DNA of 64,000 bases from Planctomyces sp. (GCA_019636235.1 JAHBXW010000001.1:794488-858487); one strand, 5' to 3'. Positions 11,800-25,571 are shown, numbered from the stretch's first letter. Notes: a model not told the origin generated them from the sequence alone. Program-made: numbers and translations.

Positions 11800-12249
11800 T
11801 CAATCGATTGGCAGTTCCGACGTCTGCGGCTTCTCGCGCAGTTCCGCCGCCTGGCGTTCGAGCTGTCGCTGCTGGGCCCGCAGCCGCGCGATCGAAGCCC
11901 GCGTGTGGGCCGCCGTCGCCAGCGCATCGGCCACCGCCAGCAAAATGATGTAGCCCGTGAGCACCAGCACGGCCGACCAGTACACTGCGAACACCGCCGG
12001 ACGCTCACGCCAGGGAATCGCCAGATCGCCAATGACGATCAACAGCCCGATGACGGCCAGCGACGTGGAAGCCGTCACCCGCCGGCGAAACTGCGCCTGG
12101 TAATGCAGCAAGTCTCCCGGGTCGAGAGTCGCATCGGCCCTGCGCGTCCGCCAGCTGCGGAGATGCCCCCGCACCAGCAGCGCGCCCGCGAACACCAGCA
12201 GCGTGCTCACGACCGCGGAGGGAATCCAGTTTTCGAGGGCGGGATTCAC
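11800..12249 (-). CDS. Small membrane protein with C-terminal coiled coil
   Basis: 149 residues with three hydrophobic segments (about 11-27, 62-76 and 85-105) and a C-terminal helix of coiled-coil character (ARLRAQQRQLERQAAELREK). The probable topology is a small inner-membrane protein with a cytoplasmic coiled-coil tail. I recognise no family. It lies 48 bp downstream of the repeat-containing gene at 12298-13005 and may be cotranscribed with it. The frame is supported by clear segregation of hydrophobic and charged blocks. Confidence 0.7.
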   Translation of the reverse strand: MNPALENWIPSAVVSTLLVFAGALLVRGHLRSWRTRRADATLDPGDLLHYQAQFRRRVTASTSLAVIGLLIVIGDLAIPWRERPAVFAVYWSAVLVLTGYIILLAVADALATAAHTRASIARLRAQQRQLERQAAELREKPQTSELPID

Positions 12250-12297
12250 GCGATCGCCACCTGAAGGGTCAACGGCGGACGGCCCAGCGGCTTCGAA

Positions 12298-13005
12298 TCA
12301 CCCTTTGAAGGCGCCCTGTTGGCGGGCGAGCGCAATGATTTCGGCCGTCGTGCCTGGCTGTTCCCGAACGACCGGCGTTCCAGACGCGGCTGATGCGGGG
12401 GTCACCGGGGCGACCGCAGGCGGAGGCGGCGGAGCGGGAGGCGCCGGGGCTGACGCTGCCGCAGCGGGGGCGGCGCCGCCCGCCTTGGCGGCCCCCTGCT
12501 GACGGGCCTGCTCGAGGGGCGACAACTTCTTTTCCCCAGGGGCCTGGGCGGGCGCACCGCCTCCGGCTTTGGCTGCCCCCTGCTGACGGGCGAGTTCCAG
12601 CGGGGACAGCTTCTTCTCTCCTGCAGCCGGCGTCGCGGCGGCGGCGGCGGCTTTCGGAGCCCCCTGCGAACGAGCCATTTCCAGCGGACTCTTGCCGGCC
12701 GCGGGCGTGGCGGGGGCCGCCTTCGCCGGGGCCGCGGCTTTCGCGGCGGGAGCGGCTTTCGCGCCCTTCTCCAAGGCCGCCTTTTTCACCGGCTCCGTGA
12801 CGACCGTCAGGTAGGTCGGCTCGATGTCGTACCAACTGATGTCGACCGCGCCGTCGAACTCCACCAGCGCCCGGCAGTTCATGTTCACCGTCCGGACGCG
12901 TCCCGTCAGTCCGGCGAAACGACGCAGCTCCGGAACGCCCTCGGCCACAACGACGAACTTGTCAGTCAGCTCCGTCTTCAGCTGCTCGGCACGCGCGATC
13001 GACAT
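12298..13005 (-). CDS. Hypothetical protein with internal SPLE-ARQQGAAK repeats
   Basis: 235 residues from the ATG at 13005. I rejected a longer frame because its N-terminal 79 residues are arginine/proline-rich with no structure, and MSIARAEQLKTELTDK starts a normal folded domain. Residues 1-75 form a compact domain with a beta-rich stretch (RVRTVNMNCRALVEFDGAVD). Residues 80-235 are an alanine/proline-rich linker carrying a recurring motif of about 10 residues: SPLEMARSQGAPK, SPLELARQQGAAK, SPLEQARQQGAAK, and a terminal variant IALARQQGAFKG at the very C-terminus. The motif looks like a short linear binding element repeated on a flexible tail. Function unknown; probably cytosolic. Confidence 0.72.
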   Translation of the reverse strand: MSIARAEQLKTELTDKFVVVAEGVPELRRFAGLTGRVRTVNMNCRALVEFDGAVDISWYDIEPTYLTVVTEPVKKAALEKGAKAAPAAKAAAPAKAAPATPAAGKSPLEMARSQGAPKAAAAAATPAAGEKKLSPLELARQQGAAKAGGGAPAQAPGEKKLSPLEQARQQGAAKAGGAAPAAAASAPAPPAPPPPPAVAPVTPASAASGTPVVREQPGTTAEIIALARQQGAFKG

Positions 13006-13370
13006 GATGCTCCAGAAGTTCAACGAGTGCGCTGGCGGATGCGGCATCCGCAAGGCGGGTGCGGTCAGGCGCTGATTCTTGAACCCGCGGGAAATGAAAT
13101 CAAGCCCCACCGGACAGCGATTCGCCCGCTCCAAGGGACGGGAAGTGCGGCCGCCCGCACGGATGCCCCCCGGCGCGGTGCGGCTGCGCAACCGCGGGGC
13201 AGTCGTGCTGAGGCCCTGAGCAGACCGCTTTCGCGATCCCATCGAGCCTCCAATCTCAAGTCCCGCGACAGCCAGCCCTTAGACGAACTGTGCAGAACGC
13301 CCACGGCGGCGGCATTGCATTTGAGATAGCAGCCCGGCGGTTCGCTTCCCTTCTCACGCATCAGGTCCTC

Positions 13371-14297
13371 ATGCGCCGCCGACCCGCTGCTTTCGCTGCC
13401 GTACTGTTCGCCCTTCCCTGCCTGATCGCGCTGGTCGCCGGATCGGCGAGCGCCGGCGATGTCGTCTCCCGCTGCGGCGAGTCGGTCTGCTGCTGCTACC
13501 AGCGAACGCAGTCCAGCGGCTGGAAGGTTCTCGAATCGAAATGCTTTCGCATTCACTACGTCGGCGGTTCGGAACTCGCCGAGCGGCTGGTTCCGATCTG
13601 CGAACGCAACTGCCATGACCTGCGGAGCCGCTGGCTGGGCGTGGTCCGCCAGGGCGGGTGGAGCGTGAAGTGCGACGTCTACCTGTACCCGACGGGCGCC
13701 GAGTTCGAACGGCGTTCGCGGTTTCCGCAGCAGATGTGGGGCGTCGCTGATCTCTCCGTCGGCGACGGCCGCGTCTGGATGCGGCGGTTGCATGTGCGGA
13801 CCGATGACCGCGACAAGCTGGAAAACGTCCTGGTCCACGAGCTGACGCATGTCGTCCTCGCCGAGCGGTTCACTGACCGTCAGATTCCCCGCTGGGCGGA
13901 CGAGGGCATCGCGGTGCTGTCCGAGCCCGCGGAGCGTCGCGAGCACTACGCCGAATGGCTGCGTCAGGAGGCTTCCAGTCGGCGGCTGTATTCGCTGCGG
14001 GAGCTGACCCGGTTCGCGCACGTGCCCCAGGGAGAACGGCAGAGCGAACTGTTTTATGGGCAGAGCGGCGCGCTGGTCGAGTACCTGCTGACGGAGCGAA
14101 AGCTGTCGGAAGCGGAAATTCTCAAGCTCATCGACGACGTGCAGCGGCGGGGCTGGGAATCGGCCGTGTCGAAACAGTTTCCGACTCTCAGCAGCGTCCG
14201 CTTCGAATCCGAGTGGCGGGACTGGCTGCTGTCACGACCGGCCACTGAGATCGCGGCGTCGGTGGCGCCGTCAGCGTCCGCGTTCGCCGCTCCCTGA
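13371..14297 (+). CDS. Secreted peptidase-MA-like zinc metalloprotease homologue
   Basis: 308 residues from the ATG at 13371, which starts a signal peptide (MRRRPAAFAAVLFALPCLI) cleaved near GSASAGD. A zinc-binding HELTH motif sits in NVLVHELTHVVLAERF, followed about 19 residues later by PRWADEGIAVLSEP, in the position of the third-ligand glutamate of gluzincin-type peptidases. The mature N-terminus is cysteine-rich (CGESVCCCY). It resembles the protein at 28297-29448 in the active-site region. It is likely an envelope or secreted protein; catalytic activity is inferred from the motif only. Substrate unknown. Confidence 0.75.
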   Translation: MRRRPAAFAAVLFALPCLIALVAGSASAGDVVSRCGESVCCCYQRTQSSGWKVLESKCFRIHYVGGSELAERLVPICERNCHDLRSRWLGVVRQGGWSVKCDVYLYPTGAEFERRSRFPQQMWGVADLSVGDGRVWMRRLHVRTDDRDKLENVLVHELTHVVLAERFTDRQIPRWADEGIAVLSEPAERREHYAEWLRQEASSRRLYSLRELTRFAHVPQGERQSELFYGQSGALVEYLLTERKLSEAEILKLIDDVQRRGWESAVSKQFPTLSSVRFESEWRDWLLSRPATEIAASVAPSASAFAAP

Positions 14298-14460
14298 CTC
14301 ACGGCCCCGACAGCGAGGATCTAGTAAGCTGCGCCCGCCGACCAAGTGGTTGATTGCGGGAATCTCGTGAAAGCCCACGGAGCCCCGGCCCGGGTGTCCG
14401 GACGTCCGATCCTGACGTTCGGCGCTGCTGAGTGCGCCCGGAAGTGAGCGGGCCGCAGCT

Positions 14461-15084
14461 TCAGAAGGCCGGCGATTGCGGCCACCGGGACGTGCCGCTG
14501 GAAACGGGAGTCGCCGCGGGGGGCAGCTGCGGCAGCGCCAGTTTGTTGAACGTCGTCTCGCCATCAAGGTCGTCATCCCATTCTGAGACCCCCCGGGCGG
14601 TGGGAGTTTCGAACTGCGGCGACGCGGCGTTGTTGATGGGCGCCGCCGCCGCGTTGGGAATCGACATCGGTTCGCTGACGACATTCAGCCCGGAGGCCCG
14701 CTGCAGAACGCGGCCTTCGTTGTAGCCGAGTTCATTGCCGCCGGCGTTGGGATCAGCGTACGTCGGCGTGGGCCGAACAGCGCTGTTGTTGCCGGGCGAC
14801 GTCGGCGGGCTGTAGTACGGGGCGTTGCCCCCGTAGGGATTCGCGCCGCCCGGGATCGTGCCGCCGTTGTAGGGCACGGTTCCGCCGGGAGCATACGTCG
14901 GACCGGGGCTGATCGTGCCGCCGGGCGCGTAGGGCTGGCCGGGAGTCAACGTGTTGATCGGTCCGGGATAGCCGCCGTAGGAGCCGGGCGCGGAGTACCC
15001 GTACGGAGGAGCGTACATCGGGCCATAGCATCCAGCGGCACACAGCGCTGCCGCCGCGCACGCGGCCGCATACGGAGAACGCAT
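14461..15084 (-). CDS. Hypothetical lipoprotein, glycine/proline/tyrosine-rich
   Basis: 207 residues from the ATG at 15084, which begins a lipoprotein signal (MRSPYAAACAAAALCAAGC). The next 100 residues are low-complexity and built from PYAPGGT, PGPTYAPGGT and NPYGGNAPYY-like units. The C-terminal part has an acidic patch (EWDDDLDGET). Such sequences are surface or periplasmic structural lipoproteins in planctomycetes; no enzymatic motif is present. The upstream in-frame extension (40 residues, arginine-rich) was rejected because the lipobox would then be internal. Confidence 0.65.
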   Translation of the reverse strand: MRSPYAAACAAAALCAAGCYGPMYAPPYGYSAPGSYGGYPGPINTLTPGQPYAPGGTISPGPTYAPGGTVPYNGGTIPGGANPYGGNAPYYSPPTSPGNNSAVRPTPTYADPNAGGNELGYNEGRVLQRASGLNVVSEPMSIPNAAAAPINNAASPQFETPTARGVSEWDDDLDGETTFNKLALPQLPPAATPVSSGTSRWPQSPAF

Positions 15085-15646
15085 ACCCGTTCCTCGCTGC
15101 CTGGGTCGAAGGGAGCGGACGTCGTCGCGACCGAAGATTCGGCGCGGCGGCGAACGCGTGCGGACTCGGCCTTCGACGGGCGTCTGTCGAAGGCGGAACC
15201 GCAACCTGAAACAGGCTTCCGGCGACGCGCGCGGGAACGCCGACGCCTGAAGCGGCCGGGGATGTACCGCAAGCCCGAACCGCGTGTCCAGACCGCTTTT
15301 TCGGTTTCGGCGGCAGTTTCTACCGCAGGCCGGCGACTGAAATGCCGATCAATCTGTCTGCTGGCGACTCCTGAGTCCCGCCACAACGGCCCTGGCCCAT
15401 GTCGATTGCCCTGATCGACGGCCGACGCCGTTCACGCGTGTGGCGAACTCGAAGAGAAACCTGGCAGGCTGACCGTCGTCCCAGTTCGCCGGAGGACCAT
15501 CACACCGCGTAGGCCGCGATCACCCAAGAGGACGTGCCAGTCACGACTCGATCGCCGCTTGTCTCGCAGCGACATCCACCCGTCGCGCAACGGGACGTCC
15601 AGCCTGATTTTCGCGAGAGCCCGGGCGCCTTCGGACGTCCGGGCTC
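15085..15646. other. Intergenic region, no gene seen
   Basis: About 560 bp between two minus-strand genes. The open frames here are arginine-rich, short and overlapping on both strands, with none of the composition of the real genes nearby. I found no RNA gene or repeat. It presumably includes the promoter of the lipoprotein gene at 14461-15084. Confidence 0.5.
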
Positions 15647-17107
15647 TCACTCGTTGGTCCCCGGGAGCATCTCCCCAATCTCCGCCGCCGCCGACGCGAT
15701 CACCTCTTCCAGCGCGCCCGCCGCCAGCATCGCCACCTGCTCCTGGTAGATGCCCCGCCCGTACGTCTCCCGCGTCGGCAGATACGAACACCGCCAGCCG
15801 TCCGCCAGCGACAGCACCAGCAGCGTCCTGTCCGGAAACCGACGCCGCAGCTCCGTCTGCAGCAGCTGATACGGTTCCCCCTCCGCTGTAACCCAGATCG
15901 CATCGCCCAGCCGCAGCAGCGTCACCTGATAGGGGAACCGATCGCCCGGCGGGAGGCTGCCCCAGCGCGCCAGCGCCCGCGTCGCCCGCTCGGCCAGAGC
16001 CCGCTGGTCCCGGGCGACCGCCTCGTCGCCGGCCGATCGCGCCGCTGATTCCCGATCCCGATGTTCACGCAGCTCCGCCTCCAGCTGTCCGACGTCAGGC
16101 CGGCCTGGAATGTACGGCAGCGGGACGTCGATGCGCCGCACCGCGAAGGACTCCGCCGCCGCCCGGCGCGACGCATCGAAGGGCCGATGCGACCACACGC
16201 CCAGCGTGGCGCCGGAAATCACCGGACCGTCATAGCCGAAGTCCGCATCCGGCGGCCCCATCGATTCCAGCGCCGCCAGGGCCGCGTACGCCAGCTCGCG
16301 ACCGTTTCTATCGGCGATCGCGACATCCCCCACATATCCGTGTCGCGGCCCCAGGTCCCCGGACGCCCCCTGTAGAAACACGCAGGGCGCGCCGGCCTCA
16401 CGCTCCACCGTCTCCCGGAACGCACCGATGTAGTCCGGGCTGATCAGCGTATTCTCCCAGGCGAGCGTCGTGGGATGGCAGGCGTAGTTGGCGATGATCG
16501 CGACCGGCCGCGCCGACGCGTCCGTGACCCGGCCGACAATCACCGTGGCGTCCGCTGGTCCCTCCGGATTGAGGCCGCACACGAACTGCCCCGTCGCCTC
16601 GTCCCACGCATCGCGGTGCGCCGCCAGCCGACAGTCCCCCCGGGCATGAGTGATGGTCGCGGGCGCGAGCGCCGCCAGCGCGCGCACCGTCAACTCCGCG
16701 AGCTGACCAGCCAGCCGTTCGAGATAGGGCGCGATCAGCTCCCCGCCAGGCAGATCGTGCCGGGACGGGTCCAGCAGACCCGATCCATGCGTGTGCGAAA
16801 ACGTGACCACCACGCGCTCCGCGGGCAGACCCGACGCCTGCAGCACGGCCGCGCGGATCCGGGCCATGTCCGGCGTCCACAGCAGGCAGTGATCGACCGT
16901 CAGCAGCACGAACGGCGGCTCGGGGGCCTCAACGTCGCGCGGCGCGAATGCCATTGCGGTCGCCAGCAGCGGCCGGTGCACGCCGGTCGAGCGGTCATGC
17001 GTCGCCGCGCCCCACATCCGGTGATACATCCCCACCGGCGGAGTGATGTCGGCGGTCGCCAGGCCGAACCGGCAGCGGCTCGTCGGCGTTTCGAGTCTGC
17101 GAATCAT
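15647..17107 (-). CDS. Neutral/alkaline ceramidase-like hydrolase
   Basis: 486 residues resembling the N-terminal domain of neutral ceramidases (alkaline non-lysosomal ceramidase family), zinc-dependent amidases. Visible hallmarks are the opening GLATADITPPVG, the metal-ligand pair in VVTFSHTHGSG, NYACHPTTL, and QGASGDLGPR in the central core. No signal peptide is evident, so many members of this bacterial branch may act on other amides. The next gene upstream, an MFS transporter, overlaps the start codon by 4 bp, which indicates translational coupling and suggests that the transporter imports the substrate or exports the product. Confidence 0.82.
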   Translation of the reverse strand: MIRRLETPTSRCRFGLATADITPPVGMYHRMWGAATHDRSTGVHRPLLATAMAFAPRDVEAPEPPFVLLTVDHCLLWTPDMARIRAAVLQASGLPAERVVVTFSHTHGSGLLDPSRHDLPGGELIAPYLERLAGQLAELTVRALAALAPATITHARGDCRLAAHRDAWDEATGQFVCGLNPEGPADATVIVGRVTDASARPVAIIANYACHPTTLAWENTLISPDYIGAFRETVEREAGAPCVFLQGASGDLGPRHGYVGDVAIADRNGRELAYAALAALESMGPPDADFGYDGPVISGATLGVWSHRPFDASRRAAAESFAVRRIDVPLPYIPGRPDVGQLEAELREHRDRESAARSAGDEAVARDQRALAERATRALARWGSLPPGDRFPYQVTLLRLGDAIWVTAEGEPYQLLQTELRRRFPDRTLLVLSLADGWRCSYLPTRETYGRGIYQEQVAMLAAGALEEVIASAAAEIGEMLPGTNE

Positions 17108-18486
17108 GTCGGCTCCGGTTCGGATCGCTGCTCACTCAGCGCCGGTCTCTCGCGCATGGAGCGCCGTCCGGGCGTCGGATCCAGGAGCACCCAGCAACCG
17201 GCGACGCCCAGGTACAGCGTACCGAAGAACCCCAGGATCGGCTGCCAGCCCAGCCGCGTGACGAGATAGCCCACAACCGCCGGACAGATCGCCGCGCCCA
17301 CGTTGCCGCAGGTGTTCATGACGGCGAACAGCGTCGCCGCCCGCGGCCCGCCCAGGTCCATCGTGATCGTGTAACTGCACGCGCCGCCGATCGCGAACAG
17401 GAAGGACCCGGCCGCGATGACCAGCGTCGCGGTGCGCGGACTCTCGATCCTCGCGGCCACCAGCACAATCAGGCCGCACAGGGCATGACAGACGACGGCG
17501 ACCAGCTGCCGGGAGATGCGGCGATTCCGCGTCTGCTGATCGATCTGGTCGATCAGGAAGCCTCCGAATGCCCCGCCCGCCACGACGCCCAGCAGCGGCA
17601 GGCTGGTCAGCAATCCGGCCTGCTGCATCGAGACGCCCCTCGTCTCGCGCAGGAACGTCGGAAACCAGGTCGCATAGAAGATGTATCCGGCGGCCCGGAG
17701 AAACTGCTGCAGGCAGATCAGGATCGTCCGATAGTCGCGTCGCCAGTCCGGCCCCTCCGACGCTGCGGAATCGGAGCCGTCCGATCCGCTAACTTCGAAT
17801 GCCTCGGATGCCGGCGGTCGATCGCGAAACGTCCAGGGGAAGGCAACCGCCCACAGCAGGCCGGGCATCGCATACAGCAGGAACGTCAGCCGCCAGGCCT
17901 CGGAAAGCCAGCCCGCGCCGGCGATCAGCAGCCAGCCCGTCAACGCCGTCGACAGCGCGCCGCCCACTGACATCGAGCTCCCCAGCGAGCCCGACGGAAA
18001 CGCCCGCTCGCTGGCCGGGAACCAGTGGACGATCGACTGCACGCAGCCGGGAAACAGAGCGCCGATCCCCAGACCCGCAGCCATCCACACCAGCGCCAGC
18101 TGCTCCGCGCTGTCGCAGAACGCCATGCCGCCTACGAACAGCGAGCTGGCCGCCATCGAGGCCGGCAGCATGATCCGCGCCCCGAACCGCTGGCAGAGCC
18201 GCCCGCCGGGAATCTGCCCCACGGCGTAACCCCAGAAGTAGGCGCTCATCACCGTGCCCATCTCGAGATCGGAGATGCTGCGAGTCGCCTGCAGGTCGCC
18301 CGTCGCCACGCCGATCGACGTCCGCTGGACGTAGGAGATCAGGGCCGCCAGGCAGAACCAGGCGAGGACCCCATAACGGGCGCGGGGGGCGGAAACCGTC
18401 GGGTCAGGCACGCGCTCTCCGGCGGACAGGGTTCGCACGAGCGACGCCCGGGGCGCCGTCCATTCCCTCGCGGCGATTCGGGCCAA
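17104..18486 (-). CDS. MFS transporter, anion:cation symporter-like
   Basis: 460 residues with about twelve membrane segments. The loop between segments 2 and 3, GQIPGGRLCQRFGARIML, is the typical major-facilitator motif A of the ACS family (organic anion uptake). A charged central loop of about 30 residues (EAFEVSGSDGSDSAASEG) separates the two halves. The frame starts at 18486; an initiation further in, just before PRARYGVLAWFC, would give a more standard N-terminus. It is the first gene of a two-gene unit with the ceramidase-like enzyme and diverges from the aminotransferase at 18541. Confidence 0.85.
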   Translation of the reverse strand: MARIAAREWTAPRASLVRTLSAGERVPDPTVSAPRARYGVLAWFCLAALISYVQRTSIGVATGDLQATRSISDLEMGTVMSAYFWGYAVGQIPGGRLCQRFGARIMLPASMAASSLFVGGMAFCDSAEQLALVWMAAGLGIGALFPGCVQSIVHWFPASERAFPSGSLGSSMSVGGALSTALTGWLLIAGAGWLSEAWRLTFLLYAMPGLLWAVAFPWTFRDRPPASEAFEVSGSDGSDSAASEGPDWRRDYRTILICLQQFLRAAGYIFYATWFPTFLRETRGVSMQQAGLLTSLPLLGVVAGGAFGGFLIDQIDQQTRNRRISRQLVAVVCHALCGLIVLVAARIESPRTATLVIAAGSFLFAIGGACSYTITMDLGGPRAATLFAVMNTCGNVGAAICPAVVGYLVTRLGWQPILGFFGTLYLGVAGCWVLLDPTPGRRSMRERPALSEQRSEPEPT

Positions 18487-18540
18487 CGCCGCAGGCAGAC
18501 GTTATAGTCGCTGCCGCATCATTCCCGCCACGAGCCGCCC

Positions 18541-19941
18541 ATGCAGCCGCCAGTGACGCTGATCTCCGACGCCCAGTCCGCCGAAGAGACGTTCCTTCGC
18601 CAGATCTTCGTCCGCGACCAGATGGCCGAATGGTCCCGCGACCCGCTCGTCATGGCCCGCGCCGACGGCGTGCATTACTGGGACATCCATGGCCGGCGGT
18701 ATCTCGACGCCCTGTCCGGCATCTATGTCGTCTCGGTCGGCCACAACAACCGGCGCGTCATCGAGGCCATGCGCCAGCAGCTCGATGTCCTGCACTTCTC
18801 CCCCCCGATGCACGGGACGAATCCCGTCGCCGTCCGGCTGGCCAACCTGCTGGCGGAGGTCAGCCCGGGCGACCTCAACACGTGCAAGTTCGAGTGCGGC
18901 GGCGCGGAGGTCACGGAGGCGGCCATCAAGCTCGCGCGGCAGTATCACCGGCTGACCGGGCATCCCGGCAAGTACAAGATCGTTTCGCGTTATCAGTCGT
19001 GGCACGGGTCGACGATGGGCTCGCTGGCGGCCTCGGGCCTCAAGTCCCGGAAGACGGTCAACGAACCGCTCCCCGCCGGATTCCTGCACGCGCTGCCGCC
19101 GACGTGCTATCGCTGTCCCTACGGCAAGCGCTACGACGGCGGGGCCTGCGGAATCACCTGCGCCGACGTCATCGAGCAGATGATCGACCTCGAGGATCCC
19201 GAGACGGTCGCGGCCATCATGGTCGAACCGATCGGCCACACCGGCGGCGTCATCGATCCCCCGCCGGAATACCTGCCGCTGCTCCGCGAGTATTGCGACC
19301 GTCATAACGTGCTGTTGATTTTCGATGAGATCATCACGGGCGCTGGCCGGACAGGGCGGATGTTCGCCGCGGAGACGTTCGGCGTGACGCCCGACGTGCT
19401 GTGCACGGGCAAGGGGCTGAGCGGCGGGTTCGCGCCGATCTCGGCGATGATCGTCCGTCGGCCGATCGCCGACGTCTTCTGGGGGCCGATCGAGACGAAC
19501 CCCGGTTTCGTGGAGGGCCACACGAACGAGGGGCATCCGGTCGCCTGCGCCGCGGCCATCGCGGTGCTGCAGGAAATCCTCGAACGGGACCTGTGCGCCA
19601 ACGCGCGCCAGCAGGGGGATCGACTGCGGGCGGGTTTCGAGCGCCTGGCCGCGAAGTTCGACTGCATCGGCGACATCCGCGGCAAGGGATTGCTGCAGGC
19701 GATTGAATTCGTCGAGGACCGCGAAGGGCGAAGGTCGTTTCCGAAGTCGGTGAATTTCGGCGTCCGCGTCGGCCGCCGCGCGCTGGCCCACGGGCTGCTG
19801 TGCCGGTTTGATCCGAACTGGATCGCGTTCGGGCCCCCGCTAATTTCGACCGCCGAACAGATCGACGAAATGCTGGCGATTTTGGAACGGAGCCTCGCCG
19901 AGACGCTGGACGAGGTTCTCAGCGCACGACGGGACGCCTGA
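18541..19941 (+). CDS. Class III pyridoxal-phosphate aminotransferase
   Basis: 466 residues, the usual length for class III omega-amino acid transaminases. The PLP aspartate is in LLIFDEIITGAGRTG, and the Schiff-base lysine is in CTGKGLSGG. A cluster of four cysteines (CYRCPYGKRYDGGACGITC, about residues 198-216) is a known insertion in one branch of the family related to AGXT2 and taurine/4-aminobutyrate aminotransferases. The amino donor cannot be assigned from sequence. Cytosolic. It is divergent from the MFS/ceramidase unit, and a small gene 44 bp downstream may be cotranscribed. Confidence 0.9.
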   Translation: MQPPVTLISDAQSAEETFLRQIFVRDQMAEWSRDPLVMARADGVHYWDIHGRRYLDALSGIYVVSVGHNNRRVIEAMRQQLDVLHFSPPMHGTNPVAVRLANLLAEVSPGDLNTCKFECGGAEVTEAAIKLARQYHRLTGHPGKYKIVSRYQSWHGSTMGSLAASGLKSRKTVNEPLPAGFLHALPPTCYRCPYGKRYDGGACGITCADVIEQMIDLEDPETVAAIMVEPIGHTGGVIDPPPEYLPLLREYCDRHNVLLIFDEIITGAGRTGRMFAAETFGVTPDVLCTGKGLSGGFAPISAMIVRRPIADVFWGPIETNPGFVEGHTNEGHPVACAAAIAVLQEILERDLCANARQQGDRLRAGFERLAAKFDCIGDIRGKGLLQAIEFVEDREGRRSFPKSVNFGVRVGRRALAHGLLCRFDPNWIAFGPPLISTAEQIDEMLAILERSLAETLDEVLSARRDA

Positions 19942-19985
19942 CGACCGCACTCCCCGCTCGAAACGCGAACCCCGCCGCCCCCGCC

Positions 19986-20396
19986 ATGACCGCCCCCAAA
20001 CGCCGACCGAACAACGTCATCGCCGACAGCCCCCGCACGCTGGAATGCGTCGAGGTCTATCTCCCCAAAACGCTGGAGCACCTCTCGGAGCTGTACAACT
20101 ATCTCCGCAGCAAGCTCAAGCCGCGCGGCGCCGGCCCGGATTCCCAGACGATCGACGGCTTCTCGATGTACGAGGTCGACGGCGCCTTCGCCGGCGAGCG
20201 GATCTATCAGGAACGAACGCTCGTGATCCGCATGCTGTTCCTCCGGGCCGACGGCGACGACGAACGCTCGATCCATCGAAAGATCGAAACGCTCGGCCGC
20301 GAAATCGCCAGCACCGTGGCGATCGCCGAAGAGCAGCTCTGGATCTGCCATTACCCGCAGGGGGTCGTCATCTTCCGGCCGCGCGGCGCCTCCTGA
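19986..20396 (+). CDS. Small cytosolic hypothetical protein
   Basis: 136 residues, no signal peptide or membrane segment. It contains a regular alternation of helices and strands (TLEHLSELYNYLRSKLKP, then ERTLVIRMLFLRAD, then SIHRKIETLGREIA), consistent with a small alpha/beta fold. I recognise no family. It is 44 bp downstream of the aminotransferase and on the same strand, so probably in the same transcript. It is convergent with the cytochrome c biogenesis gene. Confidence 0.7.
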   Translation: MTAPKRRPNNVIADSPRTLECVEVYLPKTLEHLSELYNYLRSKLKPRGAGPDSQTIDGFSMYEVDGAFAGERIYQERTLVIRMLFLRADGDDERSIHRKIETLGREIASTVAIAEEQLWICHYPQGVVIFRPRGAS

Positions 20397-20415
20397 CGCC
20401 GCCAACCGGCAAAAG

Positions 20416-24423
<4,008 letters not shown>

Positions 24424-24464
24424 GGGCGTAGGCGCTCCGTCACAAGGGACGGTTCAGGACAGGA

Positions 24465-25571
24465 TCAGGGAGCGAAGGACAATGACTGCAGGAAGGCTTC
24501 GAAGCGTTCTCGCTCTGCGGACGCGAGTTCCCGCGGACCCCAGGCTTTGAAGAACCACGTCGAGCCGCCCCGGACCTGGACGGCGCCGAGAATGGCGTCG
24601 GATTCGCCTTCCAGCACGAAATAGTCGGCGCTGGCGTCTCCGACGGGAAGCGTCTGGCGGGCCGACTCCAGTTCGGCCGGCGTGAACGGGGGCAGGCCGA
24701 CCTGGCCGCGCCAGCGATTGACGTTCCCCAGCAGGTCGCCTCCGGCCGTCGCCAGGCTGATCTTCAGCGGAGCGGACTCGGGACCGGCCTCGAACGTCGC
24801 GAATTGGAACGTCCCGGCCGGCCGTTCGCGCCACCCTTCGGGAACGGAATATGTCACGGGCGGCGTACCCGTCGACGACGCTCCCGCGGACGCTGCGGCG
24901 CTTCTGTTGGAAGATTCCGGGGCTCTGGCGGTGGACGGCGGCGTGCGCGGCGGAGACGACCGGGATGTCCCTGCCGCGGACGGAGCGGGAATCAGCGCCG
25001 CCAGCATCCGCGACTCCCCATACTCCGCAGTTCGACCTGTCAGATTCACGATCGTCGCCGGCCGGCCGTCCCGCTCGAACTGCTCCAATTCGCCCGCCGA
25101 CCGGGCGGCGCTCATCCAGTCCGAACCTGTCACCCCCGGCAGTCCCAGTTGCCCCCGCCAGCGGACAAAGTTCTCCTTCAGGTACTCCGTCGACGTGGGA
25201 TCGTCGGCCGGAAGCGGAATGACGGTCGCATCCAACGGAGGCGTCGTCGGCAGTTTCAGCGTCGCGTACCGCAGGCCCTGCTCTTTCCGTTCCTGCCAGC
25301 CGGACGGCAAGGTCCATTCGGGCTGGCCCGCCGGAGAAAACCGCACGGAGCTGACGAACTGCCCAAAGGGCTGCACGAGCTTCAGAACTTCGTCGTTCGG
25401 CCCGGTCACTTTGAAGAACCAGGCCACGCCGGCCTGATTTGCCGCGGGGGCCGCCCCCTCCGTCTCGGCGGCCTGGCGCGGAACCTTGTACTGCCGAATC
25501 GAATCCGAATCCGAACAGGACGCGCACGTTCCGACAACGAGGGCCAACAGCAGCGGACGCCGATGAACCAT
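24465..25571 (-). CDS. Lipoprotein with two copies of the domain found in the adjacent CcsBA
   Basis: 368 residues from the ATG at 25571, which starts a lipoprotein signal (MVHRRPLLLALVVGTCASC). The mature protein has two similar domains separated by a serine/proline linker: W-SGWQERKEQGLRYATLK with the downstream NFVRWRGQLGLPGVT, and VPEGWRERPAGTFQFATFE with NVNRWRGQVGLPPFT. The same signatures (GWKTVETGAFQRVSLE, NINRWNSQIGRAPMT) occur in the first periplasmic loop of the CcsBA encoded 41 bp downstream. The gene pair is very probably an operon, and the lipoprotein is probably a periplasmic partner in cytochrome c maturation. Role inferred from homology within the window only. Confidence 0.78.
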   Translation of the reverse strand: MVHRRPLLLALVVGTCASCSDSDSIRQYKVPRQAAETEGAAPAANQAGVAWFFKVTGPNDEVLKLVQPFGQFVSSVRFSPAGQPEWTLPSGWQERKEQGLRYATLKLPTTPPLDATVIPLPADDPTSTEYLKENFVRWRGQLGLPGVTGSDWMSAARSAGELEQFERDGRPATIVNLTGRTAEYGESRMLAALIPAPSAAGTSRSSPPRTPPSTARAPESSNRSAAASAGASSTGTPPVTYSVPEGWRERPAGTFQFATFEAGPESAPLKISLATAGGDLLGNVNRWRGQVGLPPFTPAELESARQTLPVGDASADYFVLEGESDAILGAVQVRGGSTWFFKAWGPRELASAERERFEAFLQSLSFAP

